From: Gammaproteobacteria bacterium
GTDB taxonomy: Bacteria; Pseudomonadota; Gammaproteobacteria; GCA-001735895
Direction of reading: 5' to 3'
Assembly (NCBI GenBank): GCA_029882955.1
Contig: JAOUJX010000236.1
Span: forward strand, 1-6,625
DNA length: 6,625 nucleotides
Shown: positions 6,040 to 6,625 of the stretch, piece by piece
Numbering within the stretch: position 1 is the stretch's first letter
Layout: each line of letters opens with the position of its first letter
The notes under the pieces: model-generated
The model's database searches: none
What the model saw: the letters and a program-made list of their open reading frames with translations, nothing else
Told to the model about the DNA's origin: nothing
Translations under genes and position numbers: made by a program

Positions 6040-6095
6040 TTTTACTCCTTTTCTTGTAAGGCGTCCGTATGTAGCTTTGAAAGGTTGATCTAATT

Positions 6096-6233
6096 ATGGC
6101 TTACACGGGAAGCAAGAAAAATACTCTCATATCAATGATATCTTTGGCAATGACATTGATCGGACAATTGATACCGTTTGTAAAACAACAGTCAACGAAA
6201 TTTTGTTTTAATTATAGGTGTATATGTATCTAG
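6096..6233 (+). CDS. Possible 45-aa hydrophobic peptide (weak)
   Basis: An ATG frame of 45 codons has a basic start (MAYTGSKKN), one hydrophobic stretch of about 20 residues (roughly 10-29) and a Cys-containing tail (FCFNYRCICI). The layout would fit a single-pass small membrane protein. The ribosome site is poor: GAAAGG is 11 bases upstream. It is recorded only because nothing better occupies the stretch; it may be noise. Confidence 0.15.
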   Translation: MAYTGSKKNTLISMISLAMTLIGQLIPFVKQQSTKFCFNYRCICI

Positions 6234-6310
6234 ATATATCTCTGTTTATTTATTATCAATTCAATATGTATGTAGCAATAATGCTCCAGCCCATCACAAA
6301 TTAACTCGTT

Positions 6311-6330
6311 TTTACCCTAATTTACCCTCA
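6311..6330. repeat. Paired 10-base direct repeats, possible recombinase arm sites
   Basis: TTTACCCTAA (6311-6320) and TTTACCCTCA (6321-6330) are directly adjacent, one helical turn apart. A third exact TTTACCCTCA occurs at 5005-5014. Short repeated arm-type sites near an attachment core are a feature of lambda-type integration. The pair lies about 66 bases inside the distal tRNA-end copy. Confidence 0.3.
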
Positions 6331-6395
6331 AAATACAAAATCGATCAAGATCCCAAGTTATTGATTTAACTAAATAAAAAGGCTCATAAACCCGT

Positions 6396-6443
6396 CTACG
6401 AACCGAGCTGTCGGGAGTTCGAATCCCTCCAGGCGCGCCATCT
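6396..6443 (+). repeat. Distal attachment-site copy of the tRNA-Arg 3' half
   Basis: 46 of 48 bases match 3647-3694, covering the anticodon loop to CCA plus ATCT-type flank. The 5' half of the tRNA is absent, so this is not a functional tRNA gene. The T-for-G change lies in the variable region. The C-for-T change would put an A·C mismatch in the T stem. With the tRNA copy it brackets about 2.7 kb, the expected footprint of an insertion at tRNA-Arg. Confidence 0.85.
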
Positions 6444-6446
6444 TAA

Positions 6447-6471
6447 AACACTGCAGGTCAACGACTTACAG
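6447..6471 (-). terminator. Possible decayed terminator of the integrase remnant
   Basis: Read on the minus strand, CTGTAAGTC and GACCTGCAG (6471-6463, 6459-6451) form a stem with one mismatch and one G·T pair around GTT, followed by TGTTTT. It lies 7 bases past the integrase stop codon. The imperfect stem and broken T run suggest decay. Confidence 0.35.
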
Positions 6472-6477
6472 GGGCTT

Positions 6478-6625
6478 TTACTTTCTACTGCCTAGTACAT
6501 GTTTCTCAGGTGTAGCCAATAATGTACCAGTGACACCCCGCAGCCCGCTTATGTTTCCGGCGTAGACCGACAAATGCTCTGGAGCCAGGTGGCACCATTC
6601 TGATGTCGGACCAGCCGTAATCCCA
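6478..6625 (-). pseudogene. Tyrosine recombinase (integrase) C-terminal remnant, frameshifted
   Basis: The minus strand from the window edge reads GWSDIRMV in one frame (6616-6593), then HLAPEHLSVYAGN in the next frame (6591 onward), ending at TAA 6480-6478. Phage-type integrases usually read GHSDIRMVxRYAHLAPEHL here. About 11 bases are therefore missing between MV and HL. The deletion shifts the frame and removes the x-R-Y-A segment, including the nucleophilic tyrosine; the usual box histidine also reads as W. The gene's 3' end points at the attachment copy 6396-6443, only 34 bases away, as expected for an element's own integrase. The upstream part lies outside the window. The family call is firm for HLAPEHL; the deletion length is inferred from the family pattern. 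Confidence 0.75.

Larger units (their letters stand above)
5845..6395. other. A/T-rich tract without a confident gene
   Basis: This ~550-base stretch is visibly richer in A and T than the core. It holds two tiny ORFs listed separately (5938-6039 minus, 6096-6233 plus), a TTGAGG tandem pair (5872-5883), palindromes CATTTAAATG near 5893-5902 and ATATCA-A-TGATAT (6129-6141), and the repeats at 6311-6330. No transposase, integrase or known RNA is recognised. It ends at the distal copy of the tRNA 3' half. Confidence 0.5.

Noticed and set aside
6362..6380. Second FNR-like half site (TGATTTAACT) near the distal repeat
   Set aside because: Only a half match without the ATCAA arm, in A/T-rich sequence, and no gene follows.
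6396..6443. A second tRNA-Arg gene
   Set aside because: Only the 3' half is present; the sequence before it (GGCTCATAAACCCGT) cannot form the acceptor, D or anticodon 5' strands, and the T stem carries a mismatch.
3728..6625. A defence system, toxin-antitoxin pair or CRISPR array in the island
   Set aside because: No nuclease, helicase, methyltransferase or toxin motif and no regular spaced repeats were seen; the exported signals on all three accessory proteins argue against an intracellular defence role.

Overview
The window is a piece of a gammaproteobacterial chromosome. It has a conserved housekeeping block on the left and a small accessory region on the right, joined at a tRNA-Arg gene. 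The order (rpsR, not in the window) - DUF2232 membrane protein - rplI - dnaB - alr is typical of Gammaproteobacteria. Protein details (DnaB N-terminus, Alr active-site motifs) and the near E. coli-like tRNA-Arg(ACG) agree with this. Genus or species cannot be read from the sequence; a free-living, perhaps marine, lineage is only an impression.

Core, 1-3727. The C-terminal half of a DUF2232 inner-membrane protein (1-423) is followed 50 bases later by rplI (474-926) and a strong intrinsic terminator (986-1015). dnaB (1082-2476) overlaps alr (2469-3563) by 8 bases. alr uses a TTG start set by a GGAGG ribosome site inside the end of dnaB. A stable-RNA-like promoter, tRNA-Arg(ACG) (3615-3691, CCA encoded) and an intrinsic terminator (3702-3727) close the core.

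Accessory region, 3728-6625. The tRNA 3' end recurs at least twice: a 48-base copy with 2 mismatches at 6396-6443 and a 16-base exact fragment at 3854-3869. Just beyond the distal copy, on the minus strand, lies the C-terminal remnant of a tyrosine recombinase (HLAPEHL motif). It is frameshifted, and the deletion appears to have removed the catalytic tyrosine. I read this as a hotspot where small integrative elements were stacked behind tRNA-Arg and then decayed. Between the copies are a highly structured ~100-base stretch (3755-3853), a perfect FNR/Anr-type box (3947-3960) upstream of an unrecognised lipoprotein gene (4021-4899), a 12-bp perfect inverted repeat (5150-5184), and a minus-strand pair of small exported, cysteine-containing proteins (5806-5504, then 5502-5212, 1-base gap). 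A visibly A/T-rich tract (5821-6395) follows. It holds at most two tiny ORFs and a pair of 10-base repeats that could be recombinase arm sites.

The core genes serve translation (L9, tRNA-Arg), replication (DnaB) and peptidoglycan precursor supply (D-alanine). The three accessory proteins all carry export signals and may act in the envelope, but their functions are unknown. No defence system, CRISPR array or intact mobile element is visible.
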